From NCBI GenBank assembly GCA_943736015.1, contig OX031060.1, positions 21,963,231 to 22,027,230 of the forward strand: DNA of 64,000 nt, in the 5' to 3' direction. Every line of letters starts with the position of its first letter. Position 1 is the stretch's first letter. Under the pieces are notes generated by a model, which searched no databases, was not told the DNA's origin, and saw only the letters and a list, made by a program, of their open reading frames with translations. Of the stretch, positions 40,101 to 51,809 are shown piece after piece. Made by a program: the position numbers and the translations under genes. The DNA comes from Tridacna crocea (lineage: Eukaryota > Mollusca > Bivalvia > Cardiida > Cardiidae).

Positions 40101-42499
40101 ATAAGATGACCATGAAGGTCCTTTATCGTTCACCTGAGTACTAAGCTGTGAAATCAAACTTGTGACCCCTGGGAAGGGCCAGTTTTGATCCCAGGGGCAT
40201 CTTAACCCATTACCACACAGTCCCTACTTTTGACGCCCCTGAGTAAGAAACCGTTAGAAAACATGGTGGGAAAAGGAGAAAATGCTGGTAACCAGCATTT
40301 TCACCTTTTCCCACAATGTTTTCTACCCTTCACGAAACAAATTTGATATTTTCAGTCACTTTTATCATGTCGTCTGGAATTGCTTTGAATTTGGACAAAC
40401 CTAAAATGTTGACGTTTGGTAATGGGTTAAGATAAAAACTTGGTAGACTTCTAGGAGATGCTACTTACAAAAGCTCTACACCTTCTAGTTTCAGAGAAGT
40501 AGAATTTTAAAGTTTTCCTTCTTTGTTCCTATGTTTCGAACTTGTGACCCCCGGAATGGGGCCAGTTTTGACCCAAGGGGTATCATATGAACAATCTTGG
40601 TAGAGGTCCACTAGGAGATGCTACATAACACATATAAAAGCTCTGCACCTTCTAGTTTCAGAGAAGTAGAATTTTAAAGTTTTCCTTCTTTGTTCCTATG
40701 TTTTGAACTTGTGGCCCAAGATGCAGGGCAAGTTTGGACCCCTGGACAGGGACATCATATGAACAAACATTGTAGAAAACCATTAGGAGATCCTACTTAC
40801 CAAATATCAAAGCTGTGCATCTTCTAGTTTCAGAGAAGAAGAATTTTAAAGTTTTCCTTCTATATTTCTATGTTTTAAACTTCTGACCCCCCTGGCGGGG
40901 CCAGTTTTAACCCAAAGGACATCATATGAACAATCTTCGTAGAGGTTTACTACCAAATGCTACATACCAAATATCAAAGCTCTGCACCTTCTAGTTTCAG
41001 AGTAGAAGAATTTTAAAGTTTTACTTCGTTGTTCCTATGTTTCAAACTTGTGACCCCCGGGGCGGGGCCAGTTTTGACCCCAAGGGGCATCATATAAACA
41101 ATCTTGGTAGAGGTTCACTAGGAGATGCTGTATACCAAATATCAAAGCTCTACACCTGTAGTTTCAGAGTAGAAGAATTTTAAAGTTTTCCTTCTTTGTT
41201 CCTTTGTTTCAAACTTGTGACCCCCGGGGCGGGGCCAGTTTTGATCCGACTGGCATCATATGAACAATCTTGGTAGAGTTCTACTAGGAGATGCTACATA
41301 CCAAATATCAGACCTCCGCAACTTCTAGTTTCAGAGAAGAAGAATTTTTAAGTTTTCCTTCTTTGTTCCTATGTTTCAAACTTGTGGCCCCCAGGACGGG
41401 GCTTGTTTTGACCCGAGGGGCATCATATGTCTTATCTTGATAGGGTCCACTACGAGATGCTACATACCAAATATCACAGCTCTACACCTCTAGTTTCAGA
41501 GTAGAAGAATTTTAAAGTTTTCCTTCTGTGTTCCTATGTTTCAAAATTGTGACCCTCGGGGCGGGGCCAGTTTTGACCCGAGGAGCATCATATAAACATT
41601 CTTCGTAGACGTCCACTAGAAGATGCTACATACCAAATATCAGACCTCTGCACCTTCTAGTTTCAGAGAAGAAGAATTTCAAAGTTTTACTTCTTTGTTC
41701 CCATGTTTCAAACTTGTGACCCCCGAGGCGGGGCCAGTTTGATCCAAGGGGCATTATATGAAGAATCTTGGTAGAGGTCCGCTAAGAGATGCTACATACA
41801 AAATATCAAAGCTTTGCACCTTCCTAGTTTCGGAGAAGAAGAATTTTACAGTTTTCCTTCTTTTTGTCTATGTTTCAAACTTGTGACCCCCCGGGGCGGG
41901 GCCAGTTTTGACCCCAGGGACATCGTATTAATAATCTTGGTAGAGGTCCACTAGGAGATGCTACATACAAAATATCAAAGTTCTGGATCTTCTAGTTTCA
42001 GAGAAGAAGAATTTTAAAGTTTTCCTTCTGTGTTCCTATGTTCAAACTTGTGATCCCCGGGGCAGGGCCAGTTTTGACCCCAAGGTGCAACATATAAACA
42101 ATCTTGGTAGAGGTCCACTAGGAGATGCTACATACAAAATATCAAAGCTCTGCACCTTCTAGTTTCAGAGAAGAAGTTTTTTAAAGTTTTCCTTCTTTGT
42201 CCCTATGCTTCAAATTTGTGACCCCCGGGGCGGGACCAGTTTTGACCCCAGGTGCATCATATGAATAATCTTGGTAGAGGTCTACTAGGACATGCTACAT
42301 ACAAAATATCAAAGTTCTGGATCTTCTAGTTTCAGAGAAGAAGATTTTCAAAGATGTTACTATTTTTATCCTTTTGGTTGCCATGGCACCAGAGTTATGG
42401 GTGGAATTCAATCTCTTGAACAACTTTGGTAGACTGACGACGGACATTGGGAGATGACAAAAGCTCACCATGAGCACTTTGTGCTCAGGTGAGCTAAAA
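40101..42499 (+). mobile_element. Minisatellite-bearing Helentron-like element B
   Basis: Left end ATAAGATGACCATGAAGGTC with GTTCACCTGAGTA. About twelve tandem units of roughly 160-170 bp fill 40430-42310 (GGTAGAGGTCCACTAGGAGA, GCACCTTCTAGTTTCAGAGA, GGGGCGGGGCCAGTTTTGAC). Right end: hairpin GAGCACTTTGTGCTC, then AGGTGAGCTAAAA. Same ends as element A but a different unit. A TTAA MITE is nested at 40202. Confidence 0.65.
40202..40430 (+). mobile_element. TTAA MITE nested inside element B
   Basis: Exact TTAA at both ends. The flanks join to GGGGCATC TTAA GATAAAAAC, matching GGGGCATCCTAAGAGAAAAA of the related element C. This shows the TTAA is a target duplication made by insertion. Confidence 0.9.
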
Positions 42500-42563
42500 G
42501 AAGGGCGGGGTTGAATTATTATTAGGTAATCTAAAATATTTCTAGCCCAAAATTGTTATCCCC

Positions 42564-42792
42564 TTAACCCTATTACCCCATAATGCATTTCTATGGTATC
42601 TCTAATTGACCATAAATAACAGCGAGGATTGACAGTTTCTTCTGTGTATATGACACCTTTTGATAGCATGGAAAACATTGTGACAAAAGGTGAAATTGCT
42701 CGTCACGAGCAATTTCACCTTTTGTCACAATGTTTTTCAAAGGCTCCTACAGGCAATGCGTAGAATTGAGTATCTATGCACTAAAGGGTAAA
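42564..42792 (+). mobile_element. TTAA MITE, subfamily C
   Basis: TTAACCCTATTACCCCATAA to CACTAAAGGGTAAA. The core GTGACAAAAGGTGAAATTGC has a matching mirror CACCTTTTGTCAC. Sits between elements B and C. Confidence 0.82.
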
Positions 42793-42930
42793 TAACCTAT
42801 AGACCAAAGGTTACTCAAGAGCACGACGGTCTTAGAATTGAATGGTGTTTTACACTGCTTTTAACATTGTTCTGGGTTCTCCATCATTTGACTAGGGCTT
42901 TGAAGTATTTTGCCAAAGGACACTCTAATA

Positions 42931-44388
42931 AAACAAGAGGACCATGATAGTCCTATATCGCTCACCAGAGTACTAGGCTGTAAAATCAAACTTGTGACTC
43001 CTGGGCAGGGCCAGTTTTGACCCCCAGGGGCATCCTAAGAGAAAAATAGGTAGAGGTCCACTAGGAGTGCTACTTACAAAATATCAAAGCTCTATACCTT
43101 CTAGTTGAAGAGATGTAGAATTTTAAAGTTTTCCTTCTTTGTCCCTTTGTTTCGAACTTGTGACCCCTGGGGCAGGGCAAGTTTTTACCCCAGGGGCATC
43201 ATATGAACAAACATTGTAGAAATCCACTAGGCGATTCTACGTACCAAAAATCAAAGCTCTACATCTCCTAGTTTCAAAGAAGAAGAATTTTTAAGTTTTC
43301 CTTCTTTATTTCTATGTTTTAACCTTCTGACCCCTGGGGCGGGGCCAGTTTTAACCCCAGGGACATCATATGAACAATCTTGGCAGAGGTCTACTAGGAG
43401 ATGCTACATACTAAATATCAAAGCTCTACACCTTCTAGTTTCAGAGAAGAAGAATTTGAAAGTTTTCCTTCTTTGTCCTATGTTCAAACTTGTGACCCCC
43501 GGGGTGGGGCCAGTTTTGACCCCAGGGGCATCATATGAAGAATCTTGGTAGAGGTCAACTAGGAGATGCTACATACCACGTATCAAAGCTCTGCACCTTC
43601 TAGTTTCAGAGTTTTCCTTCTTTGTTCCTATGTTTCAAACTTGTGACTCCCTGGGTTGGGCCAGTTTTGACCCCATGGACACCATATGAACAATCTTGGT
43701 AGAGGTCCGCTAGGAGATGCTACATACAAAATATCAAAGCTCTGCACCTTCTAGTTTCAGACAAGATTTTTAAAGTTTTCCTTCTGTGTTCCTATGTTTT
43801 CAACTTGTGACACCCGAGGCAGGGCCAGTTTTGACCCGAGGGACATCATATTAACAATCTTGGTAGAGGTCCACTAGGAGATGCTACATACCAAATACCA
43901 AAGCTCTGCACCTTCTAGTTTCAGAGAAGAAGAATTTTAAAGGTTTCCTTCTTTGTTCCTATGTTCAAACTTGTGACCCCCGGAATGGGGCCAGTTTTGA
44001 CCCAAGGGGTATCATATGAACAATCTTGGTAGAGGTCCACTAGGAGATGCTACATACCACATATAAAAGCCCTGCACCTTCTAGTTTCAGAGAAGAAGAA
44101 TTTTAAAGTTTTCCTGCTTTGTTCCTATGTTTCAAACTTGTGACCCGGGGGGCGGGGCCAGTTTTGACCCTTGGGACATCATATGAACAATCTTGGTAGA
44201 GTTATACTAGGACATGCTACATACCAAATATCAAAGGTCTACGCCTTCTAGTTTCAGAGAAGAAGATTGGCCCAGCGGTTTAGGAGGAGAAGATGTTTAA
44301 ATAATTTGTGGACGACGGACGACGGACGACAGACATTGGGCGATCACAAAAGCTCACAATGAGCACTTCGTGCTCAGGTGAGCTAAAA
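42931..44388 (+). mobile_element. Minisatellite-bearing Helentron-like element C
   Basis: Left end AACAAGAGGACCATGATAGT, right end GAGCACTTCGTGCTC plus AGGTGAGCTAAAA. About eight units of the element B type, then GACGGACGACGGACGACAGA. B and C are a same-strand pair 430 bp apart. Confidence 0.65.
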
Positions 44389-44510
44389 AGGCCGATCCCC
44401 CCAGTCATGAGTTCTACACTTTACCACAAAGCCATACAGGGCCCTTGCAAGTTCGTTTTGTTATTTTCTTGGCTTTTATCACTGATTTGATTGGGTATTT
44501 TGTGTTTAGC

Positions 44511-44738
44511 TGAACTCATTACCAAACGACAAAATATTAGGTTTGTCCAAATCGAAAGCATTTGGAGACGACAAAATAAAAGTGACTGAAAATTTGAAAT
44601 TTGTTTTGTGAAGGGTAGAAAACATTGTGGAAAAAGGAGAAAATGCTGGTTACCAGCATTTTCTCCTTTTCCCACAATGTTTTCCACATGCTTCTTTCTC
44701 AGGGGCGTCAAAAGTAGGGATTGTGTGCTAATGGGTTA
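44511..44738 (-). mobile_element. TTAA MITE, subfamily A
   Basis: TGAACTCATTACCAAACGAC to TGCTAATGGGTTAA, core GCTGGTTACCAGC. One TTAA has mutated to TGAA. Confidence 0.87.
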
Positions 44739-45580
44739 AACTGATATTTCTCAAATGTGTAATGTTTATTTTTGTCCTTTGGCTTCTAAATGCGACCCTC
44801 TGACCTTTTGACGACAATGTTGATCGAGATCAGACTGCCACAGAATGTGATTTAGTTTCATTTACGTTCGTGGCCCTAGGGCGGGGGGTAAGACCAAATG
44901 ATACCAGTCTTTGTCATAAGTATAAACTAGAAGTTTTCATTTTTTTTTATCGTTGGTTTGAAACGAGAGGATTTTTGAAATTCTTAATGTGCAAACCAAT
45001 TTCAACACTGTGACTAGTGGGATGGGGCCAAACTTGACCAAAGGGCATGATTTTGAACAACTTTAGTTCAGGTCCACTAGATAGAGCTACCTGCATAACC
45101 TCGTATCCCTAGGCCTTAAAGTTAGGAGCAAGAAGATTTTGAAGTTTTGACTATACATGAATAAACCCCTGTAAATCACGTGAACCCCGGAGGAAGGGCC
45201 AATTTTGACCAAAGGGCTATAATATTATGAGTCTTGGTAAGAAATCCAGCAGAGCGACAAGCAAATATGGTAACCTAGTCCTCATATATAGTTAAGAACG
45301 AGACGACTTTGAGGTTTTCACTGTGTAATTCCATGTAACATTTGACAGGTGTGACGTGAGGTGAGGGTGAAAAAGTTTGACCCAAAACGCTACAATTTTA
45401 ATAACTTCAGCAGATGTCCATAAGCAGGAGCTACATGCCAACTCATGGTAGCCCTATAGACCTTTTTCTGTTACTGTTTTTAACCTACGAACAGACAATT
45501 TTCAATACTTTTCACTTTTGTTTAAATGGTAACCGAAGTTCTTGCTTGAATCGATCTTTGACGAAAAGTTATAGAAATAG
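44739..45580. other. Diverged remnant of a minisatellite element
   Basis: Phrases such as GGGATGGGGCCAAACTTGAC and GGTCCACTAGATAGAGCTAC (about 45019-45420) show this is an old cousin of the elements B and C arrays. No gene found. Confidence 0.5.
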
Positions 45581-45584
45581 AAGA

Positions 45585-46033
45585 TATTTGGTTTTTTCGG
45601 TCAAAGATCGAAATTAATTTTATCGAGTGGACACCATCGGTAAAATTTTCACGAGTGGCGCAGCCATGAGTGAAAATATTACCGATGGTGTTCACGAGAT
45701 GAAATAAATTTCGATCTTTCACCGAAAAAAAAGAGTATTCTATTTATTTCATGCTTTTAACCCTTTCTTGGAGGAGCTTTGTCACAATTCGGTACAGCTC
45801 TTTTCCCCGTAGCGTACCCCTCCCGCATAGCAAAGCATTACAATATTACGTCAAGTGCGAGAGAAATGCAAGGTAAATGACGTCATATTTCAATCTGGTT
45901 GTGAGGCATGCGTAATTAACCTGGGCAACATGAACATGAAAATCGGTATTTACACTGGTCGTACCGGTGTAAGATCGAAAAATATTTTCACTCCTACTTC
46001 TCGATATCCTACCGGTAAGCATGAAATAAAATC
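45585..46033 (+). mobile_element. Foldback element TTTCGGTGAAAGAT, copy 2
   Basis: Hairpin GGTTTTTTCGGTCAAAGATC to GATCTTTCACCGAAAAAA, then TATTTATTTCATGC to GCATGAAATAAAA. Same order as the copy at 15040. Confidence 0.7.
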
Positions 46034-46286
46034 ATGGTACCGTTATGGTACCGTTGTGCAGTTTTATAAAAATTGGATGTGTAGTTTTAGAGGAGATGCA
46101 TGAAATAAAAGTTGATGCTATAACACACGTCTGATACAGGGCGATGGCCTTCTACCAGTGGAGCTATTAAAAATAACAGTCTCTATATACGAACACCATG
46201 CCATGAAATTCTAAACGATAAACATTGAAGCTAAAAACTTCGATAGTAATCGCTTTAAACTTCATGGGGATATTTTTTTCGTCTTT

Positions 46287-46470
46287 AATGAACCCTTTAC
46301 TACATAAATCCAATTTTTAATGACTGTATGAGAGAAGGCAGCATTTTCTTTTTTCCTACAATATTTTCTACCCACTTGGAGACAGTCTCATCAATTAAAC
46401 TAAGTCTAATTCGTTGTCTTTAGCAGCTTTGGAGGTGTGTAAAATTCTACTGTTCGGTAGAGAATTTGAT
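46287..46470 (+). mobile_element. TTAA MITE, degenerate
   Basis: GAACCCTTTACTACATAAATC to TTCGGTAGAGAATTTGA. Most of the left core arm is lost. Confidence 0.6.
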
Positions 46471-46791
46471 TAGAAAGCTCGTCAAGGAAGTCAAAGAAAA
46501 TAACAATAAAGACAAGAAGAACAAGAAGAACGACCACAATAATAAAAATAACTGAATAATAATGATGATAATATAATAACATCTTTATTTTGCGAAAGTC
46601 AAAACATAACGACACAATTTAAAGTAAGAAATCTGAAACCGTGCATGACATTAAGAAAATGAACAGGATGAATAATGCAATGATGATAATGAAACATGAA
46701 ACCTACGGACAAACATACGTTTCCTCTGTGTATTTTTCTTCTATAGATACATGTATATTTTGATTCTTCAACCATAATGGGGGCTGTACGT

Positions 46792-47019
46792 TTAACCCTT
46801 TCCAAAACGACAAATTTTAGACTCTTCCAAACTCAAAGAATTTGCAGACGACATTTTCAAATTTGATAAAAATGGCAGAAAGTTTCCAAAATGGTTGGAA
46901 AACACTGTGGGAAAAGGAGAAATTGCTCGTTACGAGCATTTTCTCCTTTTCCCACAGTGTTTTCGAAAACCTTGTACTGCAGACACGTAAAAACAAGGGC
47001 TTGTTTGGGAAAGGGTTAA
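46792..47019 (-). mobile_element. TTAA MITE, subfamily B
   Basis: Exact TTAA flanks, TTTGGGAAAGGGTTAA end, core GCTCGTTACGAGC. A well-preserved copy. Confidence 0.88.
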
Positions 47020-47262
47020 GAAAAAATGTTTGAACTTATTTTCTTAAGCTAAGTAGTGATTTCTCGTCTTCGATGGACGTATGAATTTCATTCCAGACAT
47101 GCATGCTAGAGTACGAAAAAGCTTATTTCTTGTACAATGAAATGAATATCGAGTTTATGATATCACTGCCAGCAGATGAGCTGAAATTATAATTTGTTTA
47201 ACTCCTGAACGAAATAATGTCACTCATATATCTAGGCAATAGGTTGTTACGTCATCTTTGGA

Positions 47263-47393
47263 TTAACCCTTTCCCAAACAATCCCTGCTTTTTACGGGTC
47301 AGGAATAGAAGCCTTTTGAAAACATTGTGGGAAAAGGAGAAAATGCTGGTAACCAGCATTTTCTCCTTTTCCCACAATGTTTTCTACCCTACC
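47263..47393 (+). mobile_element. TTAA MITE, 5' half with core
   Basis: TTAACCCTTTCCCAAACAATC to a perfect GCTGGTAACCAGC palindrome and TTTTCTACCCTACC. The 3' arm is replaced by AGAAGGCCCTGAAGGGCCTG. A minus-type MITE end (TCAGGGTCGTAAAAACTAGG) appears at 47532. Confidence 0.7.
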
Positions 47394-47584
47394 ATATAGA
47401 ACTAGAAGGCCCTGAAGGGCCTGAATATGCTCTACTGGCAGTCAAGTTGCAATGGCTACTTTTCCCATACTGTTTGTTGGATTTTTTTTCAAAATCCATA
47501 GGATTGAAGCTATTGATGGATGGCGTCTTTCTCAGGGTCGTAAAAACTAGGGATTATTTGGTAAAGGCATATGGTTCGTCCATG

Positions 47585-48377
47585 AAACAAGAGGGCCATG
47601 GTGGCCCTTTCTCGCTCCACTGGCTTTTTAACCCTTCACCCCATAAATTGAAGTGTTCTTGACCCTAAAAAGAGGGCCTTCGAAAACAATTAACACTGTC
47701 AGGCAATACAAGCAGGGTAATTCATTGGCATGAAAGGTAAAGTTCTAGGAAAATAAACCCAAATGATAGAAACCGTTCTATGAATTAATCATTCTACGCA
47801 TGTGAGCATAACTATTAGCATCAAAATGAATCACTCTCCGTGAAAACAGAATATTCTCTATCTAAAAACTTGATATCTAGCACCAATCATGTATTACCGC
47901 AGTTTGATAATCAAGGGAGGTAAATAGTAACTAAATGTATCCTTTCTAAAAAGAGTTATTTTCCTTGATTAACGTTAAAATTGAAGTGACTATATTTTGA
48001 AGACCTTGTTAAACTTGTGATCCCTGGTATGGAGCCAATTTTGACCCCAGGCCTATAATATGAAGACACTTGTTAAAGGTCCATTAGATAAAGCTACATG
48101 CCAAATTCAGTAGCCCTGGGCCTTGTGATTTCAGAGCAAAAGATTTTTGAAAATGATATTTTTGTTCAGTTTTGTTGCCATGGCAATCAGAGTTTTTCAA
48201 ATTCTTTCAAGAAATTCTAAAGAGGACCATGGCAGGATAATTTTTGTGAAGTTTCATCCAATTTGGATGGGCATTTTCAGAGAAGAAGATATTTGAAAAA
48301 AAGGTAACGCACAGACGGATGCACGGACGCTGGACACTGGGCCAAGACATAAGCCCGCTCGTCAGTGGAGCTAAGAA
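47585..48377 (+). mobile_element. Helentron-like element E (CTCCACTGGC variant)
   Basis: Left end AACAAGAGGGCCATGGTGGC with hairpin AGGGCCAT/ATGGTGGCCCT-type arms and CGCTCCACTG. Right end CAGTGGAGCTAAGAAA after a GCACAGACGGATGCACGGAC tract. The subterminal repeat is CTCCACTG/CAGTGGAG instead of CTCACCTGAG. No GAGCAC hairpin. Confidence 0.5.
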
Positions 48378-48400
48378 ATCTAAACTTGAGGTACATGTCA

Positions 48401-48679
48401 TCTTCGCGAGCCAAGGTTACGATCACTACGTGGATCTTACCTTGGCTGATTGAGCCCGATTTCGAGATTCCTTTGATGCGCTCTCTATTGGATGCTGCTT
48501 ATCAAAGATGAAATTCTACGAGCGATTTCATTCGTAGCAGTTAGAGCTGGCTGCATCCAATGAAAAAGCGTATCGGGGGGAATGTAAAAATCAAGCTTGA
48601 TCCGCCAAGGATAGAGTAACGTAATGAATCGTCAGCCTTGAGTAACGTAGTGAATCGTCAGCCTTGGCTTGCGAAGATG
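48401..48679 (+). mobile_element. CATCTTCGCGAGCC element, copy 3 (short)
   Basis: CATCTTCGCGAGCCAAGGTT to CCTTGGCTTGCGAAGATG. Flanks GGTACATGT and GGTACTTGT differ at one base, consistent with an 8-9-bp target duplication. The right end carries a short duplication of TAACGTA(A/G)TGAATCGTCAG. Confidence 0.75.
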
Positions 48680-48689
48680 GGTACTTGTA

Positions 48690-48850
48690 CGAGCAAGTAT
48701 ATGTCTTTTATGTGAATTAAAATAAGTATCAGCCCCAAAATAGAACCCTGAGGGACTCCATGAGTTAGATAGGGCTCATGGAGAACAATACACTGTTTTC
48801 TGTAATGCAAGTGTAAGATTTGATTAGTGAAAAAAACAAGTGAAAAAAAC
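48690..48850 (-). pseudogene. LINE reverse-transcriptase fossil
   Basis: The minus strand encodes HGVPQGSILGLILILIHIKD then IYLLV, a clear relative of the RT block GVPQGSILGPLLF.IYINDL (motif B region). Upstream residues are degenerate and it ends at the CATCTTCGC element. It is not part of the intact LINE at 60-64 kb, whose motif reads LRQGEVISP. Confidence 0.65.
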
Positions 48851-48969
48851 ACACACACATAGGAGAAATTTAGCAAGAAATGCAACATTTAGTATGCAAA
48901 GTTTATTATGATGAATAAGGCACTGGTTAATTGATACTTCCAGTAGCTCAATCGGTAACATATAGGGAT

Positions 48970-49245
48970 TGACCCATTACCTTAATCCCGACTTCGACCC
49001 TAGGAAAGAAACATTTGGAAAACACTGACGGAAAAATGGGAAAAAATATGGTAAGCAGCATTTTCTCAAAATGTTTTCTGGCATATCAAAAACAAATTCT
49101 ATTTGCCACAATTAAAGTGTGTTATCGGCAAATCGTCGGTTTACTTCAAAAACCTTGTAATTACAGCTTGAAAGAAGCTGTAGTTACGAGGTTTTTTAGG
49201 TAAACCGACGAAATACTTTAAATTAGGATAAGTCTACATTGTGTG
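48970..49245 (+). mobile_element. Degenerate TTAA MITE split by an 83-bp foldback
   Basis: CCCATTACCTTAATCCCGAC to ATCGGCAAATC. Interrupted at 49130-49213 by GTCGGTTTACTTCAAAAACC.. GGTAAACCGAC, then TTAGGATAAGTCTACATTGT. Confidence 0.6.
49130..49213. mobile_element. TCGTAACTACAGCTTGA foldback, copy 2
   Basis: CGTCGGTTTACTTCAAAAACC is mirrored by GAGGTTTTTTAGGTAAACCG and ACG, with inner arms TACAGCTT/AAGCTGTA. Confidence 0.75.
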
Positions 49246-49354
49246 CTGAAGAAGTAAACCCAAAGGTAGTTGGTTTGCATCCTGGGCTAGGCAAAATTGT
49301 TTCATAGAATTGATGATAGTCGTTACGACAGGATTAGCTTTTAATCATATTCGC

Positions 49355-49745
49355 TAGCTAAGGTTACGATCACTACGTGGATCTTACCTTGGCTGATTGA
49401 GCCCGATTTCTAGATTCCTGCGATGCACCCTCTATTGGATGCTGGTTATTATCCCCCTTTACATCATATTTCTAAAAGCAAATGAAGTATCATTTTACAA
49501 ACCGCTTACGAATACACATGGAGCGATAAGCAGACATCCACGTGGGTTTCCATGTTTACCATCTATTCGAAAGGTAGCGACCTTATTCTATTTTTATCAA
49601 AGATGAAATTCTACGAGCCATTTCATTCGTTGCAGTTAGAGTTGGCTGCATCCAATGAAAAAACGTATCGGGTGAATGTAAAAATCAAGCTCGATCCGCC
49701 AAGGGTAGAGTAGCATAGTGAATCGTCAGCCTTGGCTTGCGGAAA
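49355..49745 (+). mobile_element. CATCTTCGCGAGCC element, copy 4
   Basis: Begins in the eroded left end (GCTAGCTAAGGTTACGATCA) and ends CCTTGGCTTGCGG. The interior matches copy 2 well (AAACCGCTTACGAATACACA). Confidence 0.7.
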
Positions 49746-49904
49746 TAATTTCTCCCTTTGCACACAATGTTTCTACTTTCCCTTAAACAAAGTCACAACA
49801 ACAACAACATCCACAGCAGTAATAACCACTGTAAATCATATCTAAGTTTGTAGCCTGAAGGTGCTTTCAATCTGGACAAATAAAATACTACCATCTAGCA
49901 GACA

Positions 49905-50140
49905 GTTATCCCTTCATCAAACATCCACTGTTTTTTACGATCCAGATTAAAACGCCCTCTGAAAACATTGTTGGAAAAGGAGAAAATGCTGGTTACCAGC
50001 ATTTTCTCCATTTCCAACAATGTTTTCTTCTCTTCTAAAGTCAAAAGTTTCAATTTTTTTAGTCACGTTTATTTTGTCGTGTAGAAATGCTTTCAAATTG
50101 AAGAAGTCTAAAGCTTTGTTGTATAGTAAAGAGCAAAACA
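49905..50140 (+). mobile_element. TTAA MITE, subfamily A, eroded ends
   Basis: TATCCCTTCATCAAACATCC to GTATAGTAAAGAGCAAA. The core (GGAAAAGGAGAAAATGCTGG) is still a near-perfect palindrome although the termini have decayed. Confidence 0.7.
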
Positions 50141-50449
50141 GCTCCTGTTGTTTTGTATTTTCGGCATACAGCCACATTGGATTAAAACATTTTCGTGACC
50201 TCTCGTGTCAGTTTAAGCAGACTAAGATCAGCATGCGCACCCTAGAAATCTGATCTAGAACGGATCTCACCAACAGAAATCCCTATTACGTTAAAATAGC
50301 CCGTGAAAAAAATAACACAACGAATCCCTCACAAAATTGGATTCTATCACTTATTTCACTTCACGTTGTATTATTGTAGGTAACATACTGTCCTCCCCCT
50401 TTAAATCTTTAAATATATACGACCTGCAACACGCGGAGAGAGGCTTTCG

Positions 50450-50655
50450 GACACCTGCGTAAAGTGTCGTCTCGGATCAGCCTGGGCAGTCGGCGCAGGC
50501 TAATCAGAGACGGTACTTTACGACGACATTAGAGTTTGTGCCACAGTAGACTTGCGCAAAATAGAAAATTACATAAAAAAAACGGAAAGTGTCGTTTCTG
50601 ACCAGTCTGTGCGCACTGCGCAGGCTGATCCGAGACGACACTTTACGCAAATGTC
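50450..50655. repeat. AAAGTGTCGTCTCGGATCAGCCTG inverted pair
   Basis: Two units (50459-50530 and 50585-50650) each read GTAAAGTGTCGT..GATCAGCCTG then CGCAGGCT, ending ACGACACTTTACG-like. Each unit folds on itself. A common molluscan-type short inverted element; class unknown. Confidence 0.6.
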
Positions 50656-50999
50656 CAAATGCCACTTATCGCGTGTTGTTTGCCATATAACACTGACTAA
50701 AATTTCAGTTCTGTGCAAAGTTGGACTCTAATCCGTTTACATCGGCCTTTCAAATACTGCAGTAATTCTCAAGAACTTCCTATATTCGAGAATGACACAA
50801 TTTAGGATTAACCAAATCAAATGGTTTGGTAAATTAGAAATATTTAGCTTTTCGTTCTAAATCTGGAACCGGACTTGGTATACAAGTGAGAATGCTTCAT
50901 GTTTAAGTACAGGAAAATTGTTCAGCTGCCACCAAACAGCCGAAGCATTTCAGTAGATCATAAAATGGTTGAAGATATCCTCATAAATGACCGGATCCG

Positions 51000-51160
51000 T
51001 AATCACAAACCAGTCTAAAGAATATTCTTGGTCTTATACTCCAAGATTCTGAATTTAAAAGTAACACAATTTCTGATTGGCTAAACCGTTTGGTTTAGCC
51101 AATCAGATTATGTGTTACTTTCAAATTTGGAAAAAAATACTAGAGAATAAGGCTAGAAAT
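51000..51160. mobile_element. CACCAACCATT foldback MITE, one end eroded
   Basis: CCAGTCTAAAGAATATTCTT, then AGTAACACAATTTCTGATTG and the mirror around GGTTTAGCC. The outermost ends are degraded. Confidence 0.6.
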
Positions 51161-51437
51161 TTCGAAGTAACACACCAATTTCTAATTGGCTTTTTCTGTG
51201 ACTTGACAATCTGTAGGCGACATACTTCGACTGACAGTGGTTGTTAACAACCGTTCGGTGCTGGTTTAGCACAACTTTGAAAGTTCCAAAATTGTAATGT
51301 TATCTGCTGTCAATATTTGGACGGTGTGACACCAGCATATATCAAATATACTTAACAAAAAAGTTAAGGAAATTGTTTATTTTAGGGACTATGACAAAAG
51401 ATTTAAAACCCTTTAAGAATGTTAAATTTCACAGTGT

Positions 51438-51743
51438 CTTAACTTTTTACCACACGACAAAATTGTAGACTGGTATTAGTTGAAAGCATTTGCAGACGGC
51501 AAACCCAATTTTAGATAAATGAGCAAAGTTTTCTTAGAAACGGTAAAAATTATAAGGAAAGAAGGAGAAAATGCTAGTTACTACCATTTTCTCCTTTTCC
51601 AATATTATTCTCAATAATCCAGATTGTTTATATGTATCTTACTGCACTTGTATGCAAGGCCAGAGGCCTTTACTTACAGTGTTGATTAAAGATTGAATAA
51701 AAGTGGTCATAAAAAGCTTTGGCTAATTTGGTAAAGGATTAAT
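51438..51743 (-). mobile_element. TTAA MITE, expanded
   Basis: CTTAACTTTTTACCACACGA to TTTGGTAAAGGATTAA. About 75 bp longer than usual: extra sequence lies between the core and the right end. Confidence 0.65.
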
Positions 51744-51809
51744 CGAGGACCTAAAACTGTTCATTAAAGCCCAAGTTTGTTTGGTCAAGGGGGATAATGA
51801 AGATATAGA

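Noticed and set aside
40430..44280. Possible CRISPR-like array
   Set aside because: Units are contiguous tandem repeats of about 165 bp without unique spacers, in eukaryotic DNA.
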